Positions 1 to 9,039 of a stretch of DNA of 64,000 nucleotides are shown in pieces (the first letter of the stretch is position 1; each line of letters begins with the position of its first letter). The position numbers were made by a program, and so were the translations under genes. Source of the stretch: Bacillus sp. Xin1 (GTDB lineage Bacteria > Bacillota > Bacilli > Bacillales > Bacillaceae_G); assembly GCF_013314535.1 (NCBI RefSeq), contig NZ_JABUAE010000021.1:16985-80984 (forward strand). The letters run 5' to 3'. A model generated the notes under the pieces. That model made no database searches. It had not been told where the DNA came from and worked only from the letters and a program-made list of their open reading frames with translations.

Positions 1-71
1 GTTGGAATACTTGAAACTAATATTTTTAGTCCACCAAAAAGTGCTAACATAACTACAAACCAGGTCGTCAT
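1..71 (-). CDS. Membrane protein N-terminus, cut by window edge
   Basis: Only the first 23 codons are present, running off the left edge. The ATG at 71 is preceded by a good ribosome binding site (GGAGATGA) and starts MTTWFVVMLALFGGLK, a hydrophobic stretch that looks like a first membrane segment. It lies 50 bp downstream of, and in the same direction as, the MocR-type regulator. A transporter of the EamA or a similar exporter class would be a common neighbour of such a regulator, but the fragment is too short to assign a family. Confidence 0.5.
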   Translation of the reverse strand, partial: MTTWFVVMLALFGGLKILVSSIP

Positions 72-121
72 ATTTTATCATCTCCACTACATTCTAAATT
101 CTTATTATTACATGATTCCTA

Positions 122-1558
122 TTATCGCCCGATACTATTTAGTGTCTCTACAAATCTTTTAATCCCTACATGAATAAGATCTGTGTTCGCTCTTCCAAAA
201 GTAAAACGTACATATTCTTTTCTCGAACCTAAAACGCTTCCTGGAACAAAAGCTACACCATTTTGTATCCCTTTTTCTAATAAATGATAGTCATCACTTG
301 AGCCCTGCACTTGACACCACAAATGGATACCGCCTTCTGGAACATGAAAGGTAACCTGATTACCTAAAGTTCCCCTAAGGCTTGTGATTAATTGATCCCT
401 TCTCTGTTTCAGTTGTTTACGAAGCATAGAAATATGCGTATGAAAATTTTCTAATTCTAAAAATTGATTTGCTATCCATTGTGGAAAAACACTATGCCCA
501 AAATCTACTTGCTGCTTTGCATCTGCTAAACGCTCAATAACCCGAGGTGGACCAATCACCCACCCAATTCGTAGTCCAGATGCTACGATTTTCGATAATG
601 AACTAATATATAAAACATTTCCATTCATATCCATAGATTTTAAGGTTGGATTTACCTCACCATTGAACGAAGTTAAGCTATAAGGATCATCTTCCACAAT
701 CGGTATACCAAATTCAGATGACAATTCCAAAACCTTTTTGCGACGAGACATTGAAAGGACCGTTCCTGTTGGATTCTGATAATCTGGATTTAGAAATACC
801 ATTCGAATTCGATGTTTTCTATGTAAATCTATCAAATCATCTGGATTCATTCCATGTTGATCCACAGGTAAATGGAATATTTTTAACCCAGCGGATTTAA
901 ACATCGGAAGTGAAAAACAATACGATGGATCTTCAATCGCAATCGCATCTCCCGGTTTAAGCAAGCATTGAACGATAAGATTAATTGCTTGTTGAGCTCC
1001 TGATGTAATTAGAATAGAACGTGGATCAACATCGATATTTTTATATTTATCCACATGTGAAGAAATCGTTTCCCGTAACTTTTCATTTCCTTGTGGATGA
1101 TCATATCCTAGATTCTCCATAAATATTTGTTCTGAGAGAATCCTGCGAAACTGGTCAGCAGGAAACAAATCCCGTGACAACTCACCACTTGCCAAATTAA
1201 TCAAATCATCCTTTTGTGTTTCCGTTCGAATATGTTGAACTAGCGGCAGATTTGGAAGAAATGAACCATCTTCTACATATCTCCCCCAGTTTGGCGTACG
1301 TTTACGTGATACCCCCCATATATCTGTATTAACACGCGTTCCGCTTCCTTTTGTTCTCTCTACTACCCCGAGTGATTTCAGTTCCTCATATGCTGCTACT
1401 ACCGTACTACGGTTCACTTGCAGCTCTTTTGCTGAATTACGTTCCGAAGGTAACATACTATCTGAAGAAAATTCTCCTGAAGAAATCCCCCGTTCTATAT
1501 ATTCAGCAATTTGTTTATAGACTGGCATTTTATCTGCACGATTTGGTCTCCATTCCAT
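122..1558 (-). CDS. MocR/GntR-family regulator with aminotransferase-like domain
   Basis: The 478-residue protein has an N-terminal winged helix-turn-helix of GntR type (about residues 10-75; the motif VNRSTVVAAYEEL lies in the recognition-helix region). A fold-type I aminotransferase domain follows (about 115-475). The PLP-binding lysine is expected in SLSK (Lys323), and the PLP-ring aspartate in VEDDPYS (about 290). In the MocR family the second domain binds PLP or an amino-group ligand and acts as sensor, not enzyme. The length is typical. It is followed by a membrane protein gene in the same direction (cut by the window edge), a likely target or operon partner. The effector cannot be read from the sequence. 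Confidence 0.9.
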   Translation of the reverse strand: MEWRPNRADKMPVYKQIAEYIERGISSGEFSSDSMLPSERNSAKELQVNRSTVVAAYEELKSLGVVERTKGSGTRVNTDIWGVSRKRTPNWGRYVEDGSFLPNLPLVQHIRTETQKDDLINLASGELSRDLFPADQFRRILSEQIFMENLGYDHPQGNEKLRETISSHVDKYKNIDVDPRSILITSGAQQAINLIVQCLLKPGDAIAIEDPSYCFSLPMFKSAGLKIFHLPVDQHGMNPDDLIDLHRKHRIRMVFLNPDYQNPTGTVLSMSRRKKVLELSSEFGIPIVEDDPYSLTSFNGEVNPTLKSMDMNGNVLYISSLSKIVASGLRIGWVIGPPRVIERLADAKQQVDFGHSVFPQWIANQFLELENFHTHISMLRKQLKQRRDQLITSLRGTLGNQVTFHVPEGGIHLWCQVQGSSDDYHLLEKGIQNGVAFVPGSVLGSRKEYVRFTFGRANTDLIHVGIKRFVETLNSIGR

Positions 1559-1822
1559 CTAATCCCCTCCTCTCTTATTAGCAGACTTTTTATTAATTAA
1601 AATAAAATTAAGGTGTTAACCTCTGTTTGTTATATACTAAGTATTTCCCTGTTTGCATTTAACCTACCCTATTCATCCCGAACTATGAAGATATTCCCTC
1701 ATTCTACAATGTAAATAGTAGTAACTAAACATATACACGAATTGAATTTTCACCTCTATTGTACATTCACATATTGAGGACTGGAGCTTCTTTACGTTAA
1801 AAAGTGCTACCTCTCTATCCTT

Positions 1823-1981
1823 ATAAAGTGAAACTTTAATCAGTGGGGGGTTTCTTCATCTCGCACTCATTATTAGCTCTCACCAATCGGGCTTTTACGG
1901 AAAGCCCGACTCCCACCTAACTTCTTTGCTTTTGCTGAACTTTGAGGTAGGCGTCTTACTGCCTCTTAATGCAAGGTAAAA
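1823..1981 (+). repeat. bcr1-type repeat, copy 1
   Basis: It starts ATAAAGTGAAACTTTAATCA followed by a G run. Its central part contains AATCGGGCTTTTACGG and AGCCCGAC, and it ends with GTCTTACTGCC, CTTAATGC and a degenerate GGTAAAA. The same blocks in the same order occur at 7101-7208, 8794-8889 and, inverted, 19557-19715. The ATAAA (TTTAT) ends fit the target duplication described for bcr1 elements of the B. cereus group. It sits in the 460-bp gap upstream of the MocR gene; nothing else was recognised there. Confidence 0.8.
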
Positions 1982-2020
1982 GAATAGTATTAAAAAAATA
2001 AACATTCCATTTCATTTAGG

Positions 2021-2236
2021 CTACCTATTTATCAAAAGTAGAAAGACTACAAGACAGCAATCGCATACCACGTAACTCCTATAAGCAGACTTAAGAGAAG
2101 GACGATATAAATACAAATTCTTCATATTCTGCTTCGTAGACTGACCGTAATTCTCCTCCGCGTTTCTTGTAACGAACACCGTTCCCGAAAGTGATCCAAT
2201 TACAATAATAATAACTAATAAAATTGCAAATTTCAT
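2021..2236 (-). pseudogene. Small membrane protein, probably frameshifted
   Basis: As read from the ATG at 2236 it gives 71 residues: a hydrophobic N-terminal segment (residues 2-21) and a polar loop (AEENYGQSTKQNMKNLY), then an unlikely basic and cysteine-rich tail. In the next frame the sequence after MKNL continues as a clean membrane segment (IYIVLLLSLLIG, VTWYAIAVL) and stops at 2047-2049. The simplest reading is a two-helix protein of about 62 residues broken by one indel near 2112-2122. A good ribosome binding site (AGAAAGGAGAAAG) precedes the start. The family is unknown, and a sequencing error is possible. Confidence 0.55.
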
Positions 2237-2345
2237 TGGCTTTCTCCTTTCTAAAACCAGTCTATTTGAACAGAAAACCGAATCGTTTAACTTAAAAAAC
2301 TCTATATTTTTTGGATGAGAACATAATCAAGATACTTAAAGCATA

Positions 2346-2470
2346 CTACTCTTCTCTTTTATAATAAGGGATATCCATTTCAAAAGGACCATCCACTTTC
2401 ACGTCTTTTTGCTCATCCACTTTACAGGCGAAAAATAGTGTTTCTAAGTAATTGCTACCACTAAAAAATA
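2346..2470 (-). pseudogene. C-terminal remnant, possibly Nudix hydrolase
   Basis: The minus strand carries an open stretch of about 40 codons ending at TAG (2346-2348): GSNYLETLFFACKVDEQ, then a short basic run, then DGPFEMDIPYYKREE. There is no start codon or ribosome binding site, and the upstream part is missing. The LETLFFACKV...GPFEMDIPYYK pattern is like the last strands of MutT/Nudix proteins, but no Nudix box is present, so the family is a guess. It lies between a terminator (2488-2530) and the broken small membrane protein gene, which suggests decay or deletion here. Confidence 0.4.
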
Positions 2471-2487
2471 AAAAGAACAATACAAAA

Positions 2488-2530
2488 AAGCAAACAACCT
2501 AATGAGTCTTTCTCACCGGTTGTTTGCTTT
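2488..2530 (-). terminator. Intrinsic terminator of the amino acid permease gene
   Basis: Inverted repeat AAAGCAAACAACC / GGTTGTTTGCTTT with an 18-nt loop. On the minus strand it is followed by a T run, about 70 bp past the permease stop codon. Confidence 0.8.
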
Positions 2531-2600
2531 ATATTAGCTCTCCAATATACTTGTAAATTTTTTATACCTACATCAAAAATTTTTAATAGTATTACGTGAA

Positions 2601-3992
2601 TTAACGGTTAACCACTTCATTCTCTGTTTGAACATCTACTGGAACACGTTTTCCTATTCCAAAAGCATAAAAACTAATGACAACGATCGCTAGGAAAACA
2701 ATACCTACAATAAGTGAAATTCGTGTATCTTCATTGAACCACATACCGATTAATACCATAACTAAAAAGGCAATCGTTACATAATTTGTAACAGGCGCAA
2801 AAGGCATTTTGAACGGATGATTTTCCATTTCAGCTCCTTTTGCTTTTCTGAATCGAATTTGACTAATCAGAATGACAAACCACGGAACCATACCAGGAAG
2901 TACACTTGCGCTGTATACATACACGAATAAGTTTTTTGGTGCAATATAACTTAAAATAACACCAACTGCTAAACCAATCAACACACCAACCGTACCAAAT
3001 AAAGGCACACCATTACGGGAAATTTTTGTGAAGTATTTTGGTGCTTGTCCATTCACCCCTAATGTATAAAGCATGCGACCTGCACTGTAAATACCACTGT
3101 TACATCCAGACATTGCAGCTGTGATTACAACAAAGTTAATCAGTCCAGCTGCTGCTGTAATCCCAATTTTCGCAAAAGTTGCTACAAACGGGCTGCCAAT
3201 TGAGTTGAGTTGATCCCAAGGATAAACAGTTACAATAACAAAAATTGCACCGATATAGAAAATTAAAATACGCCAAATTGTACTTTGAATTGCTTTCGTT
3301 AACGTTTTTTTCGGATCTTTTGCTTCACCAGCTGTAATTCCAATTAATTCAACGCCTTGGTAAGCCCCAACAACTAGTGATAGCGCAAAGAAGAACCCTG
3401 ACCAACCACCCGTAAAGAAGCCGCCGTTTTCCCAAAGGTTCGATAATCCAATCGCATTCCCTCCGTTACCAAGTCCAAAGAAGATAAGTCCAAATCCTGC
3501 AATAATCATTAACACAATGGTAACAATTTTAATCATCGCAAACCAAAATTCAAATTCACCAAATGATTTAACAGAAATTAAATTTGCCGCACCAAGAATC
3601 ACCATTGTGATGATACCTGGCACCCAAGCAGGCAGATCCGGGAACCAGTACTGCATGTATGCCCCAACTGCTATAATTTCTGACATCCCAACAATCACCC
3701 ACTGGAACCAGTTACTCCATGCTGTCATATATCCTGCTAATGGGTGTATATACTTATGGCCAAATGTCGCAAATGAACCTGTACCAGGCTCTACATACAA
3801 CATTTCTCCCATCGCACGCATAATGAAAAATATAAAAATCCCGGCAATTGCATAAGCTAACATTACCGATGGGCCTGTCCACCGAATCGTGCTGGCTGAT
3901 CCCATAAATAAACCAACACCAATTGTACCACCCAAGGCAATCATTTGAATATGACGCGCTTCCAATCCTCTTTTTAGTTCTTTATTTGCCAC
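2601..3992 (-). CDS. Amino acid permease (APC superfamily)
   Basis: The 463-residue protein has about 12 membrane segments. Its N-terminus ([29 protein letters not shown]) carries the GxxG-type segment of the amino acid/polyamine/organocation permeases. The EAKDP motif after segment 6 (around residue 225) marks the AAT subfamily (alanine, GABA, proline and similar permeases). The overall look is closest to the AapA/YtnA-type alanine permease or a proline/GABA permease, but the substrate cannot be fixed. The start is supported by GAGGAGGAAG upstream. It stands alone, with its own terminator at 2488-2530. Confidence 0.9.
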   Translation of the reverse strand: MANKELKRGLEARHIQMIALGGTIGVGLFMGSASTIRWTGPSVMLAYAIAGIFIFFIMRAMGEMLYVEPGTGSFATFGHKYIHPLAGYMTAWSNWFQWVIVGMSEIIAVGAYMQYWFPDLPAWVPGIITMVILGAANLISVKSFGEFEFWFAMIKIVTIVLMIIAGFGLIFFGLGNGGNAIGLSNLWENGGFFTGGWSGFFFALSLVVGAYQGVELIGITAGEAKDPKKTLTKAIQSTIWRILIFYIGAIFVIVTVYPWDQLNSIGSPFVATFAKIGITAAAGLINFVVITAAMSGCNSGIYSAGRMLYTLGVNGQAPKYFTKISRNGVPLFGTVGVLIGLAVGVILSYIAPKNLFVYVYSASVLPGMVPWFVILISQIRFRKAKGAEMENHPFKMPFAPVTNYVTIAFLVMVLIGMWFNEDTRISLIVGIVFLAIVVISFYAFGIGKRVPVDVQTENEVVNR

Positions 3993-4546
3993 TTTACTTC
4001 CTCCTCATCCACGATTCATAAGCAACATACAATATTACAATTTTTATTAGGTAACAAAGTGATAAAGCAAGCGTCATTTTCTCTCTTTTAAAGCTGCTCT
4101 AAACTCATTCCTAACAATTAGAACAAATTCCCCTATCTTCCTTTCTTCATAAAATTACTTATTTTATAATAATTGATTTGTCTGAAAAATACAATTACTT
4201 TTCTTGGAAATTAATATGGGTTAATCGATTAGGGAATACTAAATATATTAGTAACAAACAGCGATATTTTCATTATTCAAATTACCAATAAATATTTTTT
4301 GAATATATAAAAATTTTTAGGAATAGTTACTCACCATTGATCCTAAGACTAAATATCAAAACCTCTTTTTTTCTTATCGTGTACTCCAAAAAAATATGGA
4401 AATACCGAATGAAACAATTTTCCTTAACTCTAAAAATCATTGGAATAGTCTACCAAATTTAATAATACTAGTATTTTTATACATAGGAATCTCGCCTTTC
4501 AATCAAATCCTAAGAATGCGAAATGATGAGTTGATCAAAAAATGTA
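3993..4546. other. AT-rich intergenic region without recognised gene
   Basis: About 550 bp of AT-rich DNA between the divergent permease gene and the brnQ promoter. No convincing coding frame, repeat or RNA was seen. The permease promoter must lie in its left part. Confidence 0.5.
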
Positions 4547-4576
4547 TTGACAGAATAGCTTATATTTTTTTATAAT
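4547..4576 (+). promoter_or_regulatory. Promoter of the T-box/brnQ leader
   Basis: A perfect sigma-A promoter: TTGACA at 4547-4552 and TATAAT at 4571-4576 with an 18-nt spacer. Transcription should start near 4583, giving a leader of about 1,030 nt that contains three T-boxes before the brnQ start at 5615. Confidence 0.85.
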
Positions 4577-4609
4577 CCGTTATAACAACTTAAGCACATG
4601 TAATTTGTC

Positions 4610-4911
4610 ATGATTTTATCTGCGATGAAGAGGAGAGTAGATGATTAGGAGCGTATCAGAGAGCTGCCCCAAGGCTGAAAGGGTGGTAACGATCGAATCA
4701 TTGAAGGTAGCCTTGGAGCTTTACTTGTGAAATAGCTATTTCATGTCTAGATTAGTAAGTAACGGTTGGTCCCGTTAGCAGACCTAAGTTTAATTTTATT
4801 CGTTAAACTTATAAAGCCTGTTTTTCGTGAGGGAAATAGGGGAAATTGGGTGGTACCGTGATACTTTCGCCCCAATATTTGATTTTCAGAATCAAATATT
4901 GGGGCTTTTTA
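4610..4911 (+). ncRNA. T-box riboswitch 1 (Ile specifier ATC)
   Basis: A complete T-box leader: AGAGAGCTG distal-stem motif (about 4658), specifier region ending CGA-ATC-ATTGAAGG with ATC at 4697-4699 (isoleucine), and the T-box sequence TGGGTGGTACCGTG at 4847-4860. The terminator (GCCCCAATATTTGATT and its complement, then a T run) lies at 4869-4911. Uncharged tRNA-Ile would pair with ATC and TGGT, stabilise the antiterminator and allow read-through. It differs in sequence from T-boxes 2 and 3 downstream, so it is the older or independent unit. Confidence 0.9.
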
Positions 4912-4929
4912 TATGAATTGAATACATAA

Positions 4930-5223
4930 CAGCGTTGAAAAGAAGGAGTAAAAGAGAATTCTCATACACAGAGAGTCGTTCCACTGGCTGAGAGAACGAT
5001 TATGAGACCCCTTTGAAGGTAGTCTTGGAGCTTTGCTTTTGAAAGGTGGAAAAATTGTATCCAGTAGAAAGCAACGATATGGTTCTCGTTACTGAACTAA
5101 AGTCATATTGACTTACTAAGTCTATTTACCGTAAGGAAATAGAAAAGTTGGGTGGTACCGTGATAACCTCGCCCCAACATTTGATTGATTTTTCAAGAAT
5201 CAATCAAATGTTGGGGCTTTTTA
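4930..5223 (+). ncRNA. T-box riboswitch 2 (specifier reads CCC)
   Basis: A complete T-box: AGAGAGTCG motif near 4971, specifier segment GAGAC-CCC-TTTGAAGG with CCC at 5009-5011, T-box TGGGTGGTACCGTG near 5149-5162, and a terminator stem GCCCCAACATTTGATTGATT with its complement (5171-5217) followed by T's. It is almost identical to T-box 3, whose aligned specifier is CTC (Leu). CCC would pair with tRNA-Pro, so this copy is either a mutated, non-responsive Leu T-box or has changed its ligand. The specifier position is inferred from alignment of the three units. Confidence 0.85.
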
Positions 5224-5234
5224 TATAAATTGAA

Positions 5235-5537
5235 TACATAATGGCGTTGAAAAGAAGGAGTAAAAGAGAATTCTCATACACAGAGAGTCGTTCCACTGGC
5301 TGAGAGAACGATTATGAAACCTCTTTGAAGGTAGTCTTAGAGCTTTGCTTTTGAAAGATGGAAAAATTGTATCTAGTAGAAAGCAACGATATAGTTCTCG
5401 TTATCGAACTAAAGTCATATTGACTTACTAAGTCTATTTACCGTGAGGAAATAGAAAAGTTGGGTGGTACCGCGATTATCTCGCCTCAGCAATCAAGCAT
5501 ATTATGCATATTTGATTGTGGAGGTGAGTTTTTTTAT
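5235..5537 (+). ncRNA. T-box riboswitch 3 (Leu specifier CTC)
   Basis: The third tandem T-box: AGAGAGTCG near 5283, specifier segment GAAAC-CTC-TTTGAAGG with CTC at 5321-5323 (leucine), and the canonical T-box TGGGTGGTACCGCG at 5461-5474. The terminator CGCCTCAGCAATCAA / TTGATTGTGGAGGTG (5482-5526) is followed by a run of T's. Its terminator stem differs from that of unit 2, but the front 230 bp are near identical, which points to a recent tandem duplication. It lies 78 bp before brnQ. Confidence 0.9.
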
Positions 5538-5614
5538 TTTCTACGTAAAAATTAAATTAAAAGACATTAAAAAAGTCATAGAAATTAAAAAGATGAAAGC
5601 AGGAGGAATGAAAA

Positions 5615-6979
5615 ATGAAAAATTTTCCAACGAAAGATAACTTATATATCGGTCTTATGTTATTCGCTCTATTTTTTGGAGCAGGCAACCTGATTTTCCC
5701 CCCTTCCTTAGGGCATGCCGCTGGAGCAAATATTTGGGAAGGAATGATGGGTTTCCTTATTACTTCAGTTGGTCTACCAATATTAGGTGTAACTGCTATC
5801 GCTAAGTTCGGAAGTTTACAAGCATTAACCAATCATGTACATCCAAAATTTTCAATAACCTTCACACTCATAACATACTTATGTCTTGGTCCATTTTTAG
5901 TTATTCCACGTGCAGGAAGTGTAGCTTTTGAAATGGGGGCTGTTCCGTTTCTTCCGAATGAGTTAAAGACCCAAGGTTTATCACTTTTTATTTATACCAT
6001 TCTTTATTTTTCTTTAAATTTTTGGTTATGTCTAAATCCTTCTAAATTATTTGATCGAATTGGTAAAGTTTTAACTCCCATTATACTAGGAATTATTGCG
6101 ATTATATTTATTCAAAGTATATTACATCCAATTGGAGAATACGGAATACCATCTCAAAAGTATGAACATACCGCTATATTTAAAGGCGTTATAGATGGTT
6201 ACTTAACAATGGACGCTTTATCTGCTCTTCTTTTTGGAAGTGTTGTTATTACAGCAATTAAAAAAAGAGGTATCCATGATTCAAAAAAGATAACGCATAT
6301 CACTATTAAGACGGGGATAATTGCAGGCGCTTTTTTAGCAATTATTTATCTGATGCTAGCGCATTTAGGAGCTACTAGCCAGTCTTTGATTCCTTCAACT
6401 GAAAATGGTGGACTTATTTTAACAGTTGTGACTACTCATTTATTTGGGAATTCAGGTAGTATCCTATTAGGATTAGTATTTACTCTTGCTTGCTTAACGA
6501 CATCCATTGGCCTTATCACTTCTTGTGGTCAATATTTTTCTAGAATTATTCCATATTTTAGTTATAAAACATGGATTGGAATTCTTTGTTTCATTAGTAT
6601 GTCTCTTGCTAACCTAGGTTTAACTCAAATTATATTATTTTCTGTTCCAATATTAACTATGATTTATCCTTTAACCATCGTTTTAATTATTTTATCTTTT
6701 TTTCATAAATCTTTTAAAGGATACTCATCTGTTTACGTAGGTAGTTTAGCAGGAACAGCTTTCATTAGTATCGTTGATGGCTTAAAGCAAAGTAACATTG
6801 AAATACATGTTATCGAAAGCCTTTATCATTTTATTCCATTATATACGGTGGGAATGGGTTGGATTTTACCTGCAATATTTGGAGCTTTTGTAGGCTATTT
6901 ATGGGGAATATTAAGAAATGATTATTTTTCCCATAATGAATCAGAGGTACAAAATGATAAAATGTTATCTACTAAGTAA
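5615..6979 (+). CDS. brnQ: Branched-chain amino acid transporter BrnQ
   Basis: This 454-residue carrier with about 12 membrane segments belongs to the LIVCS family, which takes up leucine, isoleucine and valine with a cation. The N-terminal signature is FALFFGAGNLIFPPSLG (residues 17-33), typical of BrnQ. The start is set by a strong AGGAGGAATG. The three T-boxes upstream (Ile, CCC and Leu specifiers) fit a transporter induced when branched-chain tRNAs are uncharged. A terminator follows at 6981-7012. Function is well supported by family and by the T-box specificity. Confidence 0.95.
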   Translation: MKNFPTKDNLYIGLMLFALFFGAGNLIFPPSLGHAAGANIWEGMMGFLITSVGLPILGVTAIAKFGSLQALTNHVHPKFSITFTLITYLCLGPFLVIPRAGSVAFEMGAVPFLPNELKTQGLSLFIYTILYFSLNFWLCLNPSKLFDRIGKVLTPIILGIIAIIFIQSILHPIGEYGIPSQKYEHTAIFKGVIDGYLTMDALSALLFGSVVITAIKKRGIHDSKKITHITIKTGIIAGAFLAIIYLMLAHLGATSQSLIPSTENGGLILTVVTTHLFGNSGSILLGLVFTLACLTTSIGLITSCGQYFSRIIPYFSYKTWIGILCFISMSLANLGLTQIILFSVPILTMIYPLTIVLIILSFFHKSFKGYSSVYVGSLAGTAFISIVDGLKQSNIEIHVIESLYHFIPLYTVGMGWILPAIFGAFVGYLWGILRNDYFSHNESEVQNDKMLSTK

Positions 6980-6980
6980 A

Positions 6981-7012
6981 AGAAAGGATGCCTTTATAGG
7001 GTATCCTCTTTA
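6981..7012 (+). terminator. Terminator after brnQ
   Basis: Stem AAGGATGCC / GGGTATCCTCTTT around a short loop, two bases after the brnQ stop codon, with T-rich sequence after it. Confidence 0.65.
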
Positions 7013-7100
7013 TGTGTATAAACAGTTACTTACTTGCACACTTTTTTACTATTACTGAACCTTGATTTGGCTGCTTCATTATTTACAGCTAGTTCTTACA

Positions 7101-7208
7101 ATAAAATGAAACTTTAATCAGTGGGGTTTTCTTCATCCCCCATCTATCTTCTCCGTTTCTCTCTGAATCTTGAAGTAGGAGTCTTACTGCCCGTTAATGC
7201 GGGATAAA
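7101..7208 (+). repeat. bcr1-type repeat, short copy 2
   Basis: Begins ATAAAATGAAACTTTAATCA with GTGGGG and ends with GTCTTACTGCCCGTTAATGC, GGGATAAA. The central block with AATCGGGCTTTTACGG is missing, so this copy is about 108 bp instead of about 155. It is flanked by ATAAA at both ends. It lies in the 418-bp gap between brnQ and the FAD protein; the rest of the gap shows no gene. Confidence 0.8.
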
Positions 7209-7397
7209 TAGATTATTAGAGAAAAAATACAAATAATATCGCAATCAATGAAAGAATAATCCATTGTATTCACTCTCTAATAACGTATGAGAAAAAGCGT
7301 TTATCCCTCTAACAAAGATAAGCTATTTCCCAACTTCGAAAACTTGTTATACACTAGAAAAATAGCAAGCAAACTATTCAATAGCAGGTGAAAGAAT

Positions 7398-8744
7398 ATG
7401 TATGATGTTACAATCATTGGTGCTGGAGTAAGTGCTGTTTTTATGGCTTATGTACTAGCTAAAAGCGACAAAAAAATTTTAATTCTTGATAAAGGCAAAC
7501 CATTAGAACATAGAAATTGTCCTTTAGATACGGGCAATTCATGTACTTGTAATACATGTGATAAATATTTTGGCTTTGGTGGTTTAGGGAAATCTGAAGG
7601 GAAATTTAATTACACAAATGGGTTCGGAGGAGAACTGGAACAAAAAGTAGGTAAAAAAACTTTTCTAAAACTAATGGATGAAGTAGACGAGATTCTATGT
7701 CGGTTTGGCGGAAACATAACTCCAAAATATTCAACAGAGAATCAAAGCCTTACCCAAAAAGCTGAAGCGTGCGATTTACAGATGTTATCAACACAAGTAA
7801 GACATCTAGGTACTACACTTTCAACAAACATTTTTCAGCAACTCTATGAATTTTTACGTACCAAGATAGATATCCAATTTCATATAGATGTACAATATAT
7901 TGTTAAGCAGGAGCAACATTTTAAAATAACTACAAATCAAGGGGTTATTCACTCTAGACAGGTGGTATTTGCAACTGGGCGTTCTGGGGCAGACTGGTTA
8001 AAAGAAAAATGCTCTTCTCTTGGAATTGTACAGGAGCAAGCTCGTGTAGATTTAGGTATCAGAGTAGAGATGAAAGAATATCAGCTACGCTCGATATTAA
8101 AAGACACATTTGAAACAAAACTTTCTTATCAACATAAAAATTTCACAGCAACTACTTACTGTATGAATCCAAAAGGACGTATTATTCGTAAGTATGAAGA
8201 AGGTTTAGTTATGCCCGACGGTCAAAACTTTCGAGAGCAAGATAATGGCACTTCTAATTTAAATTTCACTTTATTTATTCCACGCTATTTCCATACTCTC
8301 AAAGAGGCCAATTTATACGCAAAAAAAATTATTAGAGGAATTAATCAGGGACGAGATCGAATTGTTGTGCAGCGCTTAGAGGATTTATTAAAAAAACAAC
8401 CTACAGTAGAAAGAATGATGAAATATAATCGTATACAACCTACACTACAGGGAGATTATGGAGATCTTAATAAAGAAATTCCTCCATTATATATTGAAGC
8501 CCTCAAAGAATTTTTGTTACGTTTAGAACAATTTATCGAAGAACCTATTGACAAGGATACACTACTATATGGGATTGATGGGAAGTTTTATGCTCCTACG
8601 ATTAAAATCATCGAAAGATTTGAGACAACTATTAAAGGATTATATTTGATTGGAGATTGTTCGGGCATTACTCATTCATTATCTCAAGCAGCAGCAAGTG
8701 GTCTGTATGTTGGAGAGTATTTATCACATCATTCAACACCTTAA
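7398..8744 (+). CDS. FAD-dependent dehydrogenase (COG2509-like)
   Basis: The 448-residue protein starts with a Rossmann FAD-binding motif (VTIIGAGVSAVFMAYVL, residues 4-20). A cysteine cluster follows: CPLDTGNSCTCNTCDKYFGF (about 44-63), typical of the COG2509 uncharacterised FAD-dependent dehydrogenases. The C-terminal FAD motif LYLIGDCSGITHSLSQAAAS (about 415-434) closes the cofactor site. The cysteines could hold a metal or a redox disulfide. The substrate is unknown. Start: GCAGGTGAAAGAATATG. It stands alone between two bcr1 repeats, so the neighbours give no clue. Confidence 0.8.
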   Translation: MYDVTIIGAGVSAVFMAYVLAKSDKKILILDKGKPLEHRNCPLDTGNSCTCNTCDKYFGFGGLGKSEGKFNYTNGFGGELEQKVGKKTFLKLMDEVDEILCRFGGNITPKYSTENQSLTQKAEACDLQMLSTQVRHLGTTLSTNIFQQLYEFLRTKIDIQFHIDVQYIVKQEQHFKITTNQGVIHSRQVVFATGRSGADWLKEKCSSLGIVQEQARVDLGIRVEMKEYQLRSILKDTFETKLSYQHKNFTATTYCMNPKGRIIRKYEEGLVMPDGQNFREQDNGTSNLNFTLFIPRYFHTLKEANLYAKKIIRGINQGRDRIVVQRLEDLLKKQPTVERMMKYNRIQPTLQGDYGDLNKEIPPLYIEALKEFLLRLEQFIEEPIDKDTLLYGIDGKFYAPTIKIIERFETTIKGLYLIGDCSGITHSLSQAAASGLYVGEYLSHHSTP

Positions 8745-8793
8745 TTATATACACTATTTAATCCTACACTTACGATAAATAACAACTCATTAT

Positions 8794-8889
8794 ATAAAGT
8801 GAAATTTCCATCAATGCGGGTGCTTCATTCCCTACTGGAGGTTATCTTTTACCAATCGGGGTCCTACTGCCCTAAATTTGCGGGATACA
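8794..8889 (+). repeat. bcr1-type repeat, degenerate copy 3
   Basis: ATAAAGTGAAATTTCCATCA, then GCGGG, CTTCATTCCCTA, ACCAATCGGGGTCCTACTGC and GCGGGATACA. It keeps both ends and part of the middle but is more diverged than the other copies. Confidence 0.65.
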
Positions 8890-8920
8890 ATACAGCTTTT
8901 AAATTTACTTACAAATAAAA

Positions 8921-8954
8921 AACAACCAACTACTTCATGAGATAGTTGGTTGTT
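8921..8954 (-). terminator. Terminator, adenine deaminase side
   Basis: A 12-bp perfect stem AACAACCAACTA / TAGTTGGTTGTT. Read on the minus strand it is followed by a T-rich run, so it most likely ends the deaminase transcript, possibly as a backup to the hairpin at 8984-9034. Confidence 0.65.
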
Positions 8955-8983
8955 CTTCCCATTATAATAATTTGAATTGCTTG

Positions 8984-9034
8984 TTTCATTAGGATACTAT
9001 TTTCAATTGATTTGAAAATAGTATCCTAATGAAA
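8984..9034. repeat. 23-bp perfect inverted repeat
   Basis: TTTCATTAGGATACTATTTTCAA (8984-9006) and its exact complement (9012-9034) flank a 5-nt loop, directly after the adenine deaminase stop. No T run follows on either strand, so it is not a textbook terminator, though it may act in transcript ending or RNA stability. Confidence 0.75.
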
Positions 9035-9039
9035 TATGA

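Noticed and set aside
3517-3855. A 112-codon frame on the plus strand
   Set aside because: Lies antisense within the amino acid permease gene and reads as its reverse complement; no start signals.
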